DNA of 64,000 nucleotides from Fragum whitleyi (Eukaryota > Mollusca > Bivalvia > Cardiida > Cardiidae): the NCBI GenBank assembly GCA_948146395.1, contig OX411543.1, forward strand, positions 34,491,058 to 34,555,057. The letters are read 5' to 3'. The notes beneath the pieces were generated by a model, which made no database searches, was not told where the DNA came from, and was given only the letters and a program-made list of their open reading frames with translations. Positions 12,201 through 27,200 of the stretch are shown one piece after another. Numbering within the stretch: position 1 is the first letter of the stretch; each line of letters starts with the position of its first letter. Made by a program: the position numbers and the translations under genes.

Positions 12201-15200
12201 GTGAGGGACCCTCTCGGAACTCCGTAGAACAGTTTTTTTAAAAAAGAGATTAAATCCGGTAGAGGTCAACTATATATTGCTTTTCGGAAATAATGCTAAC
12301 AGTTGATAAAGGCATTTTGAACCTTTAATAAATGACATATTTAGATGCAAAACACTTTATTAATGGCAACCAATTTCATTTTACAGCCAAAATAAGAATG
12401 TAACCATTTTCCGTGTATAAGAGACTTTTCAAAAAAAATAACAAGAAGAATTCACATTACATGATTGTGTAATGGAGAAAAAAATAAGGAAAAGGTTGAT
12501 TTTGAATAACATTCTTGACATTGGACTTAAAATCGTCGAACGAAATTTTATGAATGGAGAAGAAGAAAGACAAATTATTTTTTACGAACACGAAACGCTA
12601 AAACTTCCGATTCATGGCAAATAATAGCGCAAAACTATACACTAAATTCCCTTTTTTCTATTTGAATATGCATCTTTTCGTATATCGGAAGGGTATAAAA
12701 AGAGAAACTGTGGTGCTTACCCGTTAAATATGACGAAAAGATTGTTACTATAAATCCTACGACTAATGAGATTATTACTGCAAACAGAGCGTACCATAGA
12801 TACGATAGATGATAAATCCACCTGAAAAGGAATTACAGGCAATATCATACTAGAGTTTGGCCAGCAAGAGATAATAGTATATGTTACATTTTTAGCTCAC
12901 ATGAGCACGAAGTGCTCAAGGTGAGCTATTGTGATCGTAGAATGTCCGTCGTCCGTCGTCAGTCGTGCGTCGTCCGTCGTCCACAATTTCTTTTAACACA
13001 TTCTCCTCCTAAACCAGTCGGCCAATCTTGATGAAACTTGGCAGGGATGTTCCTTGGGTCAAGCTCTACCAAAGTTGTTCAGATAATTGAAATCCACCCT
13101 TAACTTTCCCTAAAGGGTGAAAATATGAAAATCTTTAAAAATCTTCATCTATGAAACCAGAAGGCAGACAGCTTTCATATTTGGTATGTAGCATCATCTT
13201 TGCCCGGCCCCAACCCTTTTTACATAGAATCAAAGAGCGAAAATCTTAAAAATCTTCTTCTCTGAAACCAGATGGCAGACAGCTTTCATAATTGGTATGT
13301 AGCATCACCTAGTGGGCTTCTACCAAGTTTGTTCTTATCAAGACCCTGGGGTCATATTTGAGCTTTGCACGGGTGCATCCCTTTATCTCTTATGAGCACG
13401 AAGGTTAAAAAATGAAAATCTTCAAAAATCTTCTTCTATGAAACCAGAAGGCACTCAGCTTTCATATTTGGTATGTAGCATCATCTAGTGGACTTCTACC
13501 AAGTTTGTTCATATCAAGACCCTAGGATCATATTTGGGCTCCACCCGGGCGCAACCCTTTTTACATAGAATCAAAGAGCGAAAATCTTTTAAAACCTTCT
13601 TTAATCGAAACCAGAGGGCACACTGCTTTCATTTTTGGTATGTAGCATCATCTAGTGGGCCCCTACCAAGTTTGTTTATATCAAGACCCTTGGGTCATAT
13701 CTAGGCTTCACTCGGGCGCATCCCATGCAGTTCATCTGAGCACGATGTGTGAAAAAAGGAAAACCTTCAAAACTCTTCTTCTCTGAAACCAGAAGGTTGA
13801 CAGCTTTCATATTTAGTATGTAGCATCATCTTATGGACCTCTTCCAAGTTTGTTCATATCAAGACCATGGGGTCAAATTTGGGGTCCACCCGGGTGCATC
13901 CCTTTTTACATAGAATCAAAGAGCAAAAAGGCATATCTGTCTTGCTCTACGCTGAAACCGTTCCATGGTATGGATTTAAGGCAATTATCTTCTTTTTGAC
14001 ATCTGTCTATCCAATAAATGTGATGTCTCAGGGGTCAAAGAGACTCAGGTGAGCGATCTAGGACCATCTTGGTCCTCTTGTTAATATTAAGAGCATTTCG
14101 ACGGCTCGCCGCGAAACATTAATAGCCAGTTACAATTGTTATGTCCATGGTCATCGATTTGTATAAATTACGGATAAATACTTTCAAGAGTTTACAAGAG
14201 CATAACCAAGCAACTGCATGGACAAATTTCTCAACCAGTTTTTCATCAATGTATCATCTCTGGCTTTCTTAAAATAAAACACTTTATCCTTAATGGTTCG
14301 TATACACCGTCTGTTTAATGACAAACTACAACTTCTTCGCTATAAACGCACCACAGCACCATAATGGTTCTATGTCTCTCATTATTTCTTTACACAAAAA
14401 AACGTATTTGATATACTCACAATGAACCATCTTCCCCTTTCGCTACTGTTGTTGTTTCCATCGTAACCGTTGCTAGGGTACTGGTAAAATTTTGAGAGAT
14501 GGAATCCTGTGTATCCGCACACGTATTATTAAAGAAGTCACAACTAGCCGTACTGACTTTCTGTATTGTCGGTAAGGGTACTAGAACCGTTCCACCTACC
14601 CCTACCCAGAATGCTAGTACAGCACTCACTACAAGGCCACTAAGAGCACCCTGAAATACAGAAAAAATATAATATATCATTGTTTGACTGAAGAAAACCT
14701 ACTACATGAATAATAAATTCTCTCAATGTAAACATGCATGGTGAGTTGAATATGGGTTGTGATTTTTATCCCCCATCGTTTCAGCGAAGGGGATATAGTA
14801 ATTGTCCTCGTCCGTCATTCTGTCCTTCCGTCATTCCGTCACTAAACTTGTCAGGAGGATATCTGCCTAAGTATAAAATCTATCAACTTAAAACTTTATA
14901 CGTGGATAGATCTCACGGAGAAGTGCAGTGCACAAGAACTATAAGCATTATTCGTGCTTGAATAATGTTGGAGTTATGCCCTTTGATCCGGCTTCAGTTT
15001 TACTCTCAAGTTTTGATGGCGGGGGATGGCCATGTCTGAAATGACTCTTGTTTACCCTCAAAGCCTATTTTAGATCTAATTAATTATTCAAGAAATGTAT
15101 GTGGGTTTTGACGGTTAATTTGACAAATTCAAACGGGTTGAAACATTCTATTTTCTGCCGAACTGCTTGGTTATATAATTACTATTTTCACAATAAGATA

Positions 15201-18200
15201 ATATAAGAACGGAGGTTTTCAACTATTATAAGTTTTTTCGAATATATACCTGAACGGAATTGTTAAAGAAATTCAATTTTAGTTCGCCGATAAAGTTATA
15301 TATGATTATATATGAAAATAAATTAAAGGTTATAAATTTCATTAGTGCTTTCACTGCGGTTTTCATACGTATTTTGTTTTAGAAATAGGCATAAGTTATT
15401 CAAGGAATGTATGTTTTCATATAAAGCGTTCTGAGTGTTTTGTATGAAAAACATATCTAACGAGGTTGGAGGAATTCCAACAACCGAATTAGGCATTTTT
15501 TTATACAAAACACTACGCACGTAATTATATGTATCATATAACCTCTATTTGTCTTGTTTCTGTCGATGTTTCTTAGAGAAATGCAAGTTTCTGGAAATAG
15601 CCGCATGATGTCATTGTTTTAAAAATATCAATGTGATATCATAAAAAATATCATATTCGATGTTATCACACGGATATTTATATATTGATAAGCTAAAAGA
15701 TGTATTACACTCACCCATCCATTGATAAACGGTATGAATAAACCGGAGATAAATAATCCTAACAATGGCCCACCAACCATTCCAAATATACTCAACATAA
15801 TCTGCAAAACGAGAGAAACAGCACAAACTCTACACTTAATTCATGTAGAACTATTTGTTGAACAATATTTTCTTTAGGAAATGTCCTAGTGACGCCATTG
15901 CAAAAATCATGCACTTATATGAAAGGAAATGAATTTAAGAAATCCTTAAATGGCTCTGCAATAAAAAATCTTGTAAACTTGTGAAAAGGGTGAATACGGG
16001 GTTTCACTTTGCTTTCGGAAAAAGACGTCTTTGGGTTCAAACGTTAATTTTGCAATTCAGTAGTATGGGAATAAATGGCGACGCAGTTACGAATCGACAC
16101 ATTTTTTAAGCAACTGGTTTCATTTAAACAACTTGTTTAAAGCTTTTTGCCTTGTTTTGCGTACCAAATTCCCGCATTCAAAGCCCTTGTTATGAAATTT
16201 TATATTGGACTCGTAATGTATTTTTACCTGAAGCACCGTCTGTCCCAGAAACTGTGAAACAAATGCCACACCAATCACAATACCACCACATAGTAACCCT
16301 AGTAAACAAAATAAAGGGATTAATAGAATGAATTGAGCGAGTGCAAGTGCCTTTTTTCAAATTGACAAGTTGCTAATCCACGTTCTCATTCTTGTAGCAT
16401 CATACGAAATTTTATACATTTTCCCTCATAGCCCCCCCCCCCCCACACACACACACACACAGTCACAAAACCTACAGCCATCAGAGATATCCTCTTCTTA
16501 CACATGTGTAAGATCATATTTTAAATCTAACGCACTTTATCGTGTTTTTTTTATCGTCTGAACGTTTCCATAATGGCTCTTAACGTACAAAGTTGGTGGG
16601 TATGAGAGAAAGAGAATCTGTCACTCGATCTTGTTTGAGACAAGCTGACCTTAACTTCGTCTAGAGTTATTTCGCCGTTCTGGTCGTTATAATTTATCAT
16701 TATTGTCATACATCATTTCGCTTAAAAAGAAATCCATTACTAGCATAAATAAATATTTGCACTTGTAATATTCGAATCATTTTCTAATTGTATTCAATTT
16801 ATGAATAGACTTTAATAAAATGCTCATGTCTCACATATATTCACTGTGAAATTTCGATTAGACATTTTATATTCATAACTTAAAGAAAAAAAATACGCAC
16901 CTAAAAGTTTAGCAATTCTAGCGATGGTTGTTGGTGATGGTCTGATGTCCATATACTCCCAAACACCTTTGATGAGATCCTCTAAGATGACGATAGCCAG
17001 AGCATTCAAGCCGGACGAAATTGAACTGCAATGGAAGATTCTATAGATGTATATTGTCATAAAAATTTCCAGTACATTTTACGACAGCTTTTAGGTTAAA
17101 GGGCTTCTAAAATAAGAATTTGTTTATTTTGCTGCTCCCTTACTTTGCATCAGAAAAAATAGGAATATCAATTTCAAATGAAAATTACATTTACCTGAAA
17201 GAAAAAAAAAGAACTGACTACGTACCTTAAAGAAGCGCTAAATATACAAGCAACAAACAGGCCTGATAAGCCCGGGAGGAAAGTAAGTTTGTCCATCACT
17301 AGAAATGGTAGTAGCTGAAACAGAATGAAATATTCAAGACAGTTTTCAATTTACAAGAATTATTGAACATAATAAAGGAGTATAAGTACTTTCATTTCAA
17401 GTTTGCTTTATGGTAATTTAGAATGAAATTTTAACGAAACATGGTCTGTTGCGCCATTCAATATTCTTCCTGCGTAGGTTTCTTACAAATCGACAATAGG
17501 ATATTAATTCATCTGTACAGCAGTTAGACTTCAAAATTAGTGCTCATTTTGGATCATTATTTTTTGTATTTGCACTCATTGATAGCATTCGTTATCTAAA
17601 CTTGGTCCTTCAATCGTGCAAAGATCTTACTATTCTTCTACACAGTAAAAAAATATTTTGTATAGAAAGGTTTGATTTGGTTTTATAGTTTTCCTTCACA
17701 GGATCAACTGGCTGGAATGTCATGATTTTGATTACATTTAACTTCCAAACATTTATGAGCTTGTGCCTGAGATTTCCAACAATTTCATATATGTACATAG
17801 CAAAGACTCTGACCAGCCTGTGCACCTGCACAGTCTGGTCAGAGTCTTCACTTTGCGTTCAGTAGATAGATAAGGTATCAAAGTACTTGTACACAATCAG
17901 ATAACATTACATTTACAGTAGGTTGCTGTCTACGCTGCTCAATGTTTTCACCTCCCGCACATTTCAAATTGTTGGAAATGTCACGCACAGGCTCTTATAT
18001 CTATTTTATATTCTATTGACTTTTTTGCAAAAACATAGATTTTTTTAAAGATATCTATTGACGTCATACATAAAACATCTATCTGATTATCATATAAATG
18101 ATTATTTCATAAACACTACTTGTATGAAAGTCTTTCCATTTCTTTAGTTTGTATCCTTTTCCCCCAGAGATTAACATTATTTCAAAGCTTGTTTCATTTT

Positions 18201-21200
18201 TCTTCGCTTATTACCCTAGAGCTGACAATAAATTATATGTTATCTCAAAAACTGTTATAAATGACAGAAACCCGGATGCTAGATGTGTATTGTTAATCAC
18301 AATTACCTGATCTCTAGCATGGACATGTCCGAGTAGATATGGATCACAAGAATGGTATGTGGCATAAATCACAATTCCTACCACACATACAAGTGTTGAT
18401 AATATCAGGGTCAGTGGTAGACTCAAGTAGAGAGCCCTGAAAATGATACGTAGCATATTACAATACCTAAATTAGAAAAACAATAACAACAACAACAACA
18501 ACAACAAAACGAGAGCTAATAATACACGTATATGAGGATCAGTTGTAAACTCAAATAGAGAGCCGTGAAATATGATAAACTGCTTAAATCATAGTTCCTA
18601 TAACACGTAATAAATTTAGTATTATCAGGATTAATATAAACTCAAATAGAGAGCCATGAAAAGTGACACGTGGTGTATATAGGGAACAATATCAAGTATC
18701 GATGTTATCTGGTGAAGGTTCGGATAAATTATCATGACGAGCCTTTGCCGAGTCATGATAATTTCTCTCAGCCGAGACCAGATAATCCTGGTATTTTAGG
18801 ACACTAGAACAAATTATTATACTTATCTTTGAAACATTTGTCACTGCTAAATTTTATGAACCCTTAAAATCAAAGAAAGCCAGGTGGAAGTTGATCTGCA
18901 GTCCCTGGAAAAAGTACCAGGCTGAGTTTTCACACAAGTTTTAGGGTGTCATGGGAGTATCATTATCAACCAATTGAAGTAATTAACACCTTCACTGGCA
19001 TCAGTGCTTAGGAATTTGACCTGTAGTTTATACCGCCATTAAACTGCTTCACTAAACACTGGTACCAAATAAAACCTATAAATCAAACTCTGCTGACCTG
19101 AGTTCTGCAGAAAAAAGCTTGGGTTTCCTGCATTGATTATTTCTCAATTTTCATTTAAAGGAGAATAAAATATATCATTATGGGCCTGACTTTTATATCA
19201 TTTGAAAATTTATGAAAATCGAGACTCGTATCAGCCCATACACTATTACCGTTTTACTATTACCTGCTGTTTTAAATTCCTTTTTATACTTACACGATTT
19301 TTCTTTATAAAGTTATCAGCAGTATTTTGAAATGTTGGAATTTTGGATTGACAATTTTGCAGAGAGCAACATCAAACCTGAAATAGGTTCTACGTTAACT
19401 TGCACTCATTTCCATCTTGAAACACCTTGAAACACGTGATAGAAAGCTTCACTATATATCATGAATACCATTTATGAAGTGTTCGCAAGGGTTTTGGTTG
19501 GTTTAAACCTATTCATTTTACATCGATTAAACTATGATTAATCCTCCTTGATTCTGCTTCCTAGAAAATTCACCAGTATTCGTGCCAAATGTGTTTGCAC
19601 GGGATTTGTTATCATGGACACAGAGTAATGGCAAAGTTTACAATAACAATACCAGCTAGAGCTTGTAACGGAAAAAGAAAAGCTTTTGGGGGGAATAACA
19701 AGGAAAAAGAAATCAAATTTCCCTAACACTTTGTTCTCTTGTATATGTTCACATAAAATTGTTTAATTACATTTTTTCTTCTGACAAAAAAGTTGGTTTT
19801 CACAGGATCACTGATGTTGATCCCACATTGTACCATTTAAGTTTTAGCTGATCTTTGAGCTATCTGAAAATTTCTTTCAAAAAGCATATCTAATCAAGTG
19901 TGCCAAATTATTTCAAAATTGTTCTTTAAATGTTGGAAAAATCTTCTGAACAAAATTAGACAGACAACCAAACACACATACACCGATCTGTTATTTGATA
20001 ACTATGTATCTCTCACTGCCAGAATTCGTAGATTGTGATTTAATTCCATCTTCAGACTGCAAGGCAACCGCCATAACAAAGTTGGTTTTGTTATTGTCAA
20101 TCACAAGATGTTATGGGTTTGATCCCAAGAAGCTACACAATTTCCTAACCGACATTCGTCTCCCACAAATGGGTGAACAATTATAAATTTGGGGCTAGGA
20201 AAAACTAATTATGATGCGAGAAATACCGTGAATTCATTGTAATGTGCTCCTTCCCTCGCGATTTGTCATAAGCATTGTTGAAAGCGGCGTAAAACCTAAA
20301 TGCAAACAGACTGACTTCAAATTATAGGGTATTTCAAAAATCAAAAATAGTTGATGATACACTTGACTATGGGTGATAGAATATTTATAACATTCAAGGG
20401 ATTTAATACTCACAAAAGTTCATTTACTATATAATGAGGAGGAAAATTTAAAATAAAACTAGAGCTGTTGCAAAGAGGACTAATACCCCTACCAGCGCTT
20501 TGTCAAAATATAACTGCTATTAGTGCAGGATGTGTTTGTAACAAATATTGAGAAATCAAGCAATATGCCGGTGATTGATTATAGGTCACTTGGTTCTTAA
20601 GTTAGAATCGGGAAACGAAAATGTCTAACAATGATTTATTAAATAATAACTGTGACCCTGACATTTGACCTATGTGACTCAAAAACTATTGAGCACTTCC
20701 TTTGGTCATAAGCAGCATTTACATGAATTTTCATGATTCTAGGTCGCTTTGTTCTTGAGTAAGAGTCCGAAAACGAAAAAGCCAACGGAAAGGCAGAGGG
20801 ACAGACCAACAGAATCGTGAAACCAATATACCCCTCCCTCTACTTTGTAGATGGGGGTAAAATATCAATTTCATCCTTTCCTACTATGTATTCATGTGTT
20901 GCATTGTTTTCTCAATAGTACCTTTGTCTCAAATTCAAATTCATTCAAACAAGAGAAAGGGTAGATCAATGGTACGTTCTTTATCAATCAGTAAAGGGCA
21001 ATAACTAAAAATAATAACTGCTCTGGACAAAAGCTGTCTATGGAATTTCTTTGTAGATATCAGATACCGTCAAGGGATTGGGGCTGATCTGGGTATCATT
21101 TATAAGAAGATGTTGAATCTCTTGAACTATACTGTTACATATTTGATAGTTATTTGTATATGCAAACAAGAGTGCCATCGTCACAAAATACGCCGCCACT

Positions 21201-24200
21201 TTGCTGCTGTTTCACGAAAATAATTGTAGACACTACTTATTTCGACAGAACCAAATTCAAAATGACCAAGTTTCATTTAAAGACAAAAAGTTTGGAGGAG
21301 TTGCCTTCACAAGGCTGTAATTTCAATAAGCCCCAGGCACTAAGTTTTAAGGGGGCATAATTCAGGGAAATAAATGAGCCATAAAATTCTTGATCCATGT
21401 ACATCTACAAATTATGGTGATGACATTGACCAAGTTTCATTTAAATAAAGACAAAAAAGTAAGGAGGAGTTGTGTTCAAAAGGCTGCAATTTCAATAAGC
21501 CCTAGCTACTAAGTTTTAAGGGAGCATAATTTAGGGTATAAATGAACCATAAAATCCTTACTTCATGCTCATCTACCAATTTCGGTTATAACATCCACCA
21601 AGTTTCATTAAGATCCAGCCAGAAACTTAGGAAGAGTTGCATTTACAAGGCTGCAATTTCAATAAGCCCCAGAGACTAAATTTTAAGGGGGCATAACTGA
21701 GGCAATAAGCCCGAGAGACTAAGTTTTTAAGGGGCATAACTCAGGCAAAAATCAACGAACCATAAAATCCTTCCTTCATGCACATCTACCAATTGAGGTG
21801 ATAACATTGACCAAGTTTCAAGAAGATCCAGCCAGAAACTTAGGAGGAGTTGCGTTGACAAGAAAAATGGACCCAGAGACTAACTTTTTAAGGGGCATTA
21901 ACTCAGGCAAAAATCAACGAACCATAAAATCATTCCTTTATGCACATCTACCAATTGAGGTGATTACATTGACCAAGTTTCAAGAATATCCAGCCGGAAA
22001 CTTAGGAGGAGTTGCGTTGACAAGAAAAGTGGACCCAGAGACTAACTTTTTAAGGGGCATTAACTCAGGCAAAAATCAACGAACCATAAAATCATTCCTT
22101 TATGCACATCTACCAATTGAGGTGAAAACATTGACCAAGTTTCAAGAAGATCCAGCCAGAAACTTAGGAGGAGTTGCGTTGACAAGAAAAGTGGACCCAG
22201 AGACTAAGTTATCAAGGGGCAAAACTCAGGCAAAAATCAACGAACCGTAAAATCCTTCCTTTATGTACATCTACCAATTGAGGTGATTACATTGACCAAG
22301 TTTCAAGAAGATCCAGCCAGAAACTAAGGAGGAGTTGCGTTGACAAGAAAAGTGGACCCAGAGACTAAGTTATCATGGGGCATAACTCAGGCAAAAATCA
22401 ACGAACCGTAAAATCCTTTCTTCATGCACATCTACCAATTGTGGTGATAACATTGACCAAGTTTCAAGAAGATCCAGCCAGAAGTTTAGGAGGAGTTGCG
22501 TTGACAAGAAAAGTGGACGGACGTACGGACGGACGGATGGATGGACGGACGGACGGATGGACGGACGGACGGACAGACGGAGAAGATGACGCCAATATAC
22601 GTCTGCCTCTGGCGGCGTATAATAAAAAGTAATGTATAATGCTGTGAGCATTAAAATCGGCCTGATCATTGATTGTCTTTACACACTTTCCTTTTCATTT
22701 GAGCTAGCCAAATATATTACTGCTCTTCAAACCTTGTTCGTGTGGTTAAATATGGGTTTTTTTTTAAGAATTGTACAAAACCATTGAAAATTATAAGAAG
22801 ATCTCTATGTTCATCCGAATGAATCGTAAGACCTCTCAGAGTCACTTGTTTAAACTCCATCGTTGAGATCTATTATCCACTGCTGATTAACTGAAGTGCA
22901 AAGTGAAAACAAATATTCTTTTCTTTTCAAATTTGATATTACTTTTATATTATTGGTTATTCTGTTAAAAATACTAAGATTTAGTAAATACAGCTTGATA
23001 TAAGCTTTGATTAACATTTCAGGAAATTTAAATATCATTTATGCTCTAAGATAGTTGTATCCCAAAACCTATCGTTTTTTTGTCAACATTAGCAATGTTG
23101 TAAATGATATACCAAAACGAAATGGTACAACCACCCCTTCAGGAAGCATTTGGTGATTGGTATTACTATATATAATGTATATTTTTATCTACCGGTAGTT
23201 TTGGAGTTTAACAATTTGATCGTGGCAAATTTGCCCAAAATGCCAATCTTGGTTTTTACTGACATGATCTATTATATAAAAAGAAGGAGTTTGAAGGAAA
23301 ATACAAAATTTACATATTTAAGGTACAGGACCCGTAAAAGTTCCGAAACGTTTCAGAAGTAATGAGCTTTAACAGTCTTAACCGAGGTTTCCTAATGATT
23401 TTCATTAGGACACCTCGGTCAACATATTGCAAGTTCATGGTTGCTGAAATGTTGCGGATCTATTACGGTTCCAATACCTTCATTCAATTTAATAACTCAA
23501 GGATATAAATAGTTTGTTTATGTGTGTATGTGTGTGGTGTGGTGCGTGTGTGTGTGCATGCGTGTGTGTGTGCATGCATGCATGTGTGTGTGTCTGTTTG
23601 TAGAAATTTAGCAAACTGACTTTTCTTCATATTGCTCTCCGTACAAATTTACAAAAAAATATTGTTAACACGAGTTCATAACTATGACAAAAAACTAAAA
23701 GATTTAACTTACTTAATGGAAGCTGGAGTTACAAGGTTTAAGTCATCTATGGACAATTTATATTTCAATATATTGACTTAATTATAGGTAAATAAAGTTT
23801 CAATTATACCCAAAGTAATATTATAAATCACTATTCTGTCTTTTCACATTAGATATGAATCAAATTTCAATTGTGAGAATTAAAAAAACTGGTTAAACTA
23901 CTGGTTCTAAAATGTGAACTGGGTATGGTGAGAATAATTTGGTTTCTCAGACCTCATGTAAACAGATGGAAACTAATGGCCTACTAATTGGTGTGAGATG
24001 ACCATGCCAGCACTGCCTATTTCAAGATTTATTTGACAGGTAACAGTTTTAATGACTTGAAGTGTGAGCTAAATTTTAGCAGTCTGTGGTACTTTTTCCA
24101 GCGACTGTCTGGTAAAAATATACAAATTGGGGTTTTTCCAAAAGACTGCCAGATATCATTCCATGTCAGACAGGTGATATCAGGTCAATACAAGCATCAT

Positions 24201-27200
24201 TGTATTATAAATCACTACATCCACAACATATGCAAGTATGGAATTATCAGGAAAAGTTTGAACTCAAAAGAGAGCACTAGAAATGATGTGGTCCAAATTA
24301 TAATCAAAGTACTGAAAGTACTGATAAGTTGGAATGCGTTCAAGAGATGGTGACCCCAAGCTACTAACGAAGCTGACGCCTCCCGCCCACCACAGGTGAT
24401 CACATAATACGTCTCGTCTTTTGACGGGCGTATATAAATCAATGTATTTCAACGTCAAGAGACGCTTAAACCTCTGAATCGCTATACAGGCCTGACACGC
24501 TCAAATTTATGGGCTAATGACAATTTTGCCAACAATATTTGAAGGGGGTCATCAAAGGAACATTCTTGTAAAGTTTGATTGAAATCTGCTCAGTGGTTCA
24601 GGAGGGGATTTCGTTCAATGATTATGGGCTCAAAATAAGCCCCGCCCTGCCATTCCCATATTTATTGGCCAATTAGAATATAGCGATAATTTTGAAGAAG
24701 GCCACATTCTGGCAAAATTTCACTTAAATTGGCCGAGTGGTTTAGGAGAAGAAGAAGTCTTAAGAAATTTGACGACGGACGACGGAGTCAGGATGATCCT
24801 AAAAGCTCTCCTTGAGCACGTTGTGCTCAGGTGAGCTAAAAAAGAAGAAAATAATACGGACCATACAGCCGACTAATGGACGCACAGGGGAACACTTATT
24901 CACTCAAAACAGTTTTTATATTATTTTTCAAATGAATTCTGCTCCATTCGAGTTATATATTACATTTTTAATTAGAAGTGTCGCAAAGTGGACCTCAACA
25001 AGTGATTTGTCCGTGATAAAAAGATATTTTCGCAGGGAAGTCTTTACTTCATGAGTTGGTATCTAAAGACAATTTTTGGACGAAGTTCAATTGTGATTTC
25101 GACCTTTCTGACTCCAAAATTGGACACTTTCTCGGGTCATTGACAAGTTTAATGATTTGGGTCAATCGGTTGTTCAGTTAGAGTGGAAACTCTTTACTGT
25201 TTAAATTTACTGATGACCGTGATGTGTATGACCCCGAAACAATAGCGCATCTCTTTGGGTCATTGGCACAATTTGTGTGAAGTTTCGTTATGGTAGGTCA
25301 ATTGCTTCTCTGTTTATCTAGCGGAAAGCAAACGGTCAATGAATGGACTGAGAGACAGACATGATGAAATCAATATTATGCTACTCTACTTCTGAGTTGG
25401 GGGTACAGTCAATAACATCGTGAAATTGATAAGATGAACGATTTTGGAATGAATTAGGCATGATGTTGAATGAGTGAGCGGAGCGAGTTTTGAGTGAAAT
25501 TTTAGGGAGGGAATCCAGTGTCGCTTAGTTTGTTCAGGATGAACAAAATTAGCTATAAATAAAACCTATATAAAATATGCATAAAAGTTCAATCAATAGC
25601 TTTCTATATCGTTAAGAACCAATCAGACGCTTTAAATTTCAATTGTGTCGGGGAAATCGCGAATTGGTTCTTGCTTAATTCATTTTGAATGTACATGTTG
25701 GTCTTATTTTTTAATAACTTTGAGCGGTTTTGAATGGTTTGAGTGAGTGTTTGGAATGAATCAATGGAGCGCTGAGTGAGCTATTAAGAGTGTTTTTTAT
25801 TGAGATGAATGTCAATTTCACGATGTAACTAACTGTATGGTGGTGCTCTTAAACGTGTTGATGTGTAAGAATATGAAGAAAACAAGTTGAACTAGTTGGA
25901 TTTGTTTCAAATGGCAAATTGTTTTGGTGATAAATGCAATTGGACAAAGATATTCATAATTCAAATAAAGATATGGTGGCAAGGGTTTATGAGGATGAGT
26001 ATTGGGTTTTTACATTGAAACATTCATGTAGATAACTGCAATATGACAAAAAAAAACCCGACAAAATGTTGCAAAATTATTTATTAACTTTAAAAGTGTA
26101 TCATCACTTTAAGAAAAGATTTTTATTTCGTAGCTTAGACTGAAATTTACAATATAACACCTTGTCAAAGAAGGTCGTTCAGAAAGAGAAACTATACCTT
26201 TAAAAGAAGCTATAGCATAATTCTACAAAAATAGGTCGCGACCTCACCAAATAAGCAGATCACTTGATTTGTCTGTGCTATTGCTACAATACTGAGAAAA
26301 CAGATCGCGACATTACCAAATAAGCAGATCACGTGATTGGCTAGTGCTATTGTTAATTGCTGACTTATCACATGATTTCCAAATATAGTAATGCAGACAT
26401 GATACTAATATATTCGTAGTCGACTTTCAATAAATATCGTTTAAAACATAAATTAGCGTGTTAATAATATACGTGAACGTTAGTTGTGTAATTATACAGC
26501 ATTATTACTTTTTCATGAAATAAACTGTATGTCTTTGTCAAGTTGAGATATACAAAATAGGCCGAAGTGTATTCACATCCTGTTCACGTGATATGTGTTC
26601 TCAAGAAACCCGAAATGAAATTATCTTGTGTTCATTTTGCGGTTTTGTTAAATCTAAGTTGGAATTGCTCCGCATTCCAACTTAAAAATCACTCAACACA
26701 TTGTACATATAGTTTTGAATATAAACCCAGACAGACAGCCCTATAGGGTAAGAGTGTAAAAATATTGCAACTCCTGCCATGCATATCAATAAAGATACGA
26801 AAACATATACGCCGTACAACACGATTCTAATTTCACAAATAAGTACAGAAGAGAATGGCATTTCAAAAACTTCATTTTTAAATTTTCATAAAGATGTAAT
26901 TTTAAATTCATTCACTTTAAATCAAAAGTCCTTACTTTTGTGAGTTTGTTGGATCCTGGATGGCTAGATATCTTTGAATCATGGTCTGATTGGCTGCATA
27001 GATAGTCAGCTGACCCACAAATGAACCAATGATGAGTGCCCATATTGAGTGACGTGTTGTTGGATCCCCGCTCCAACTTAAATTAGAAAACTTCTGTTTT
27101 GATTTGGTCAAGTCATTCAGTGTTACAAAATAGATAATTCCAAACAAGTTTGTAAGTCGTGAAAATACAAGCAGGTGGACATTTGAAACGAATCTTCTCG

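Larger units (their letters stand above)
18437..26935 (-). other. SLC5 intron 6 (8.5 kb), repeat-rich
   Basis: The longest intron of the gene. It holds family B hairpins, two minus-strand pearl-like elements (20453-20865 and 21148-22632), a family D MITE, a GT microsatellite and two further minus-strand element fragments at 24480-24838 and 24990-25395. Between them only short unsupported open frames were seen. Confidence 0.6.

Noticed and set aside
21798..22250. 150-codon ORF with three peptide repeats
   Set aside because: Produced by the ~161-bp tandem core of a pearl-like element; other units of the same core contain stops.
21798..22500. CRISPR-like array
   Set aside because: Units are contiguous ~161-bp tandem copies without unique spacers, in a eukaryotic intron.
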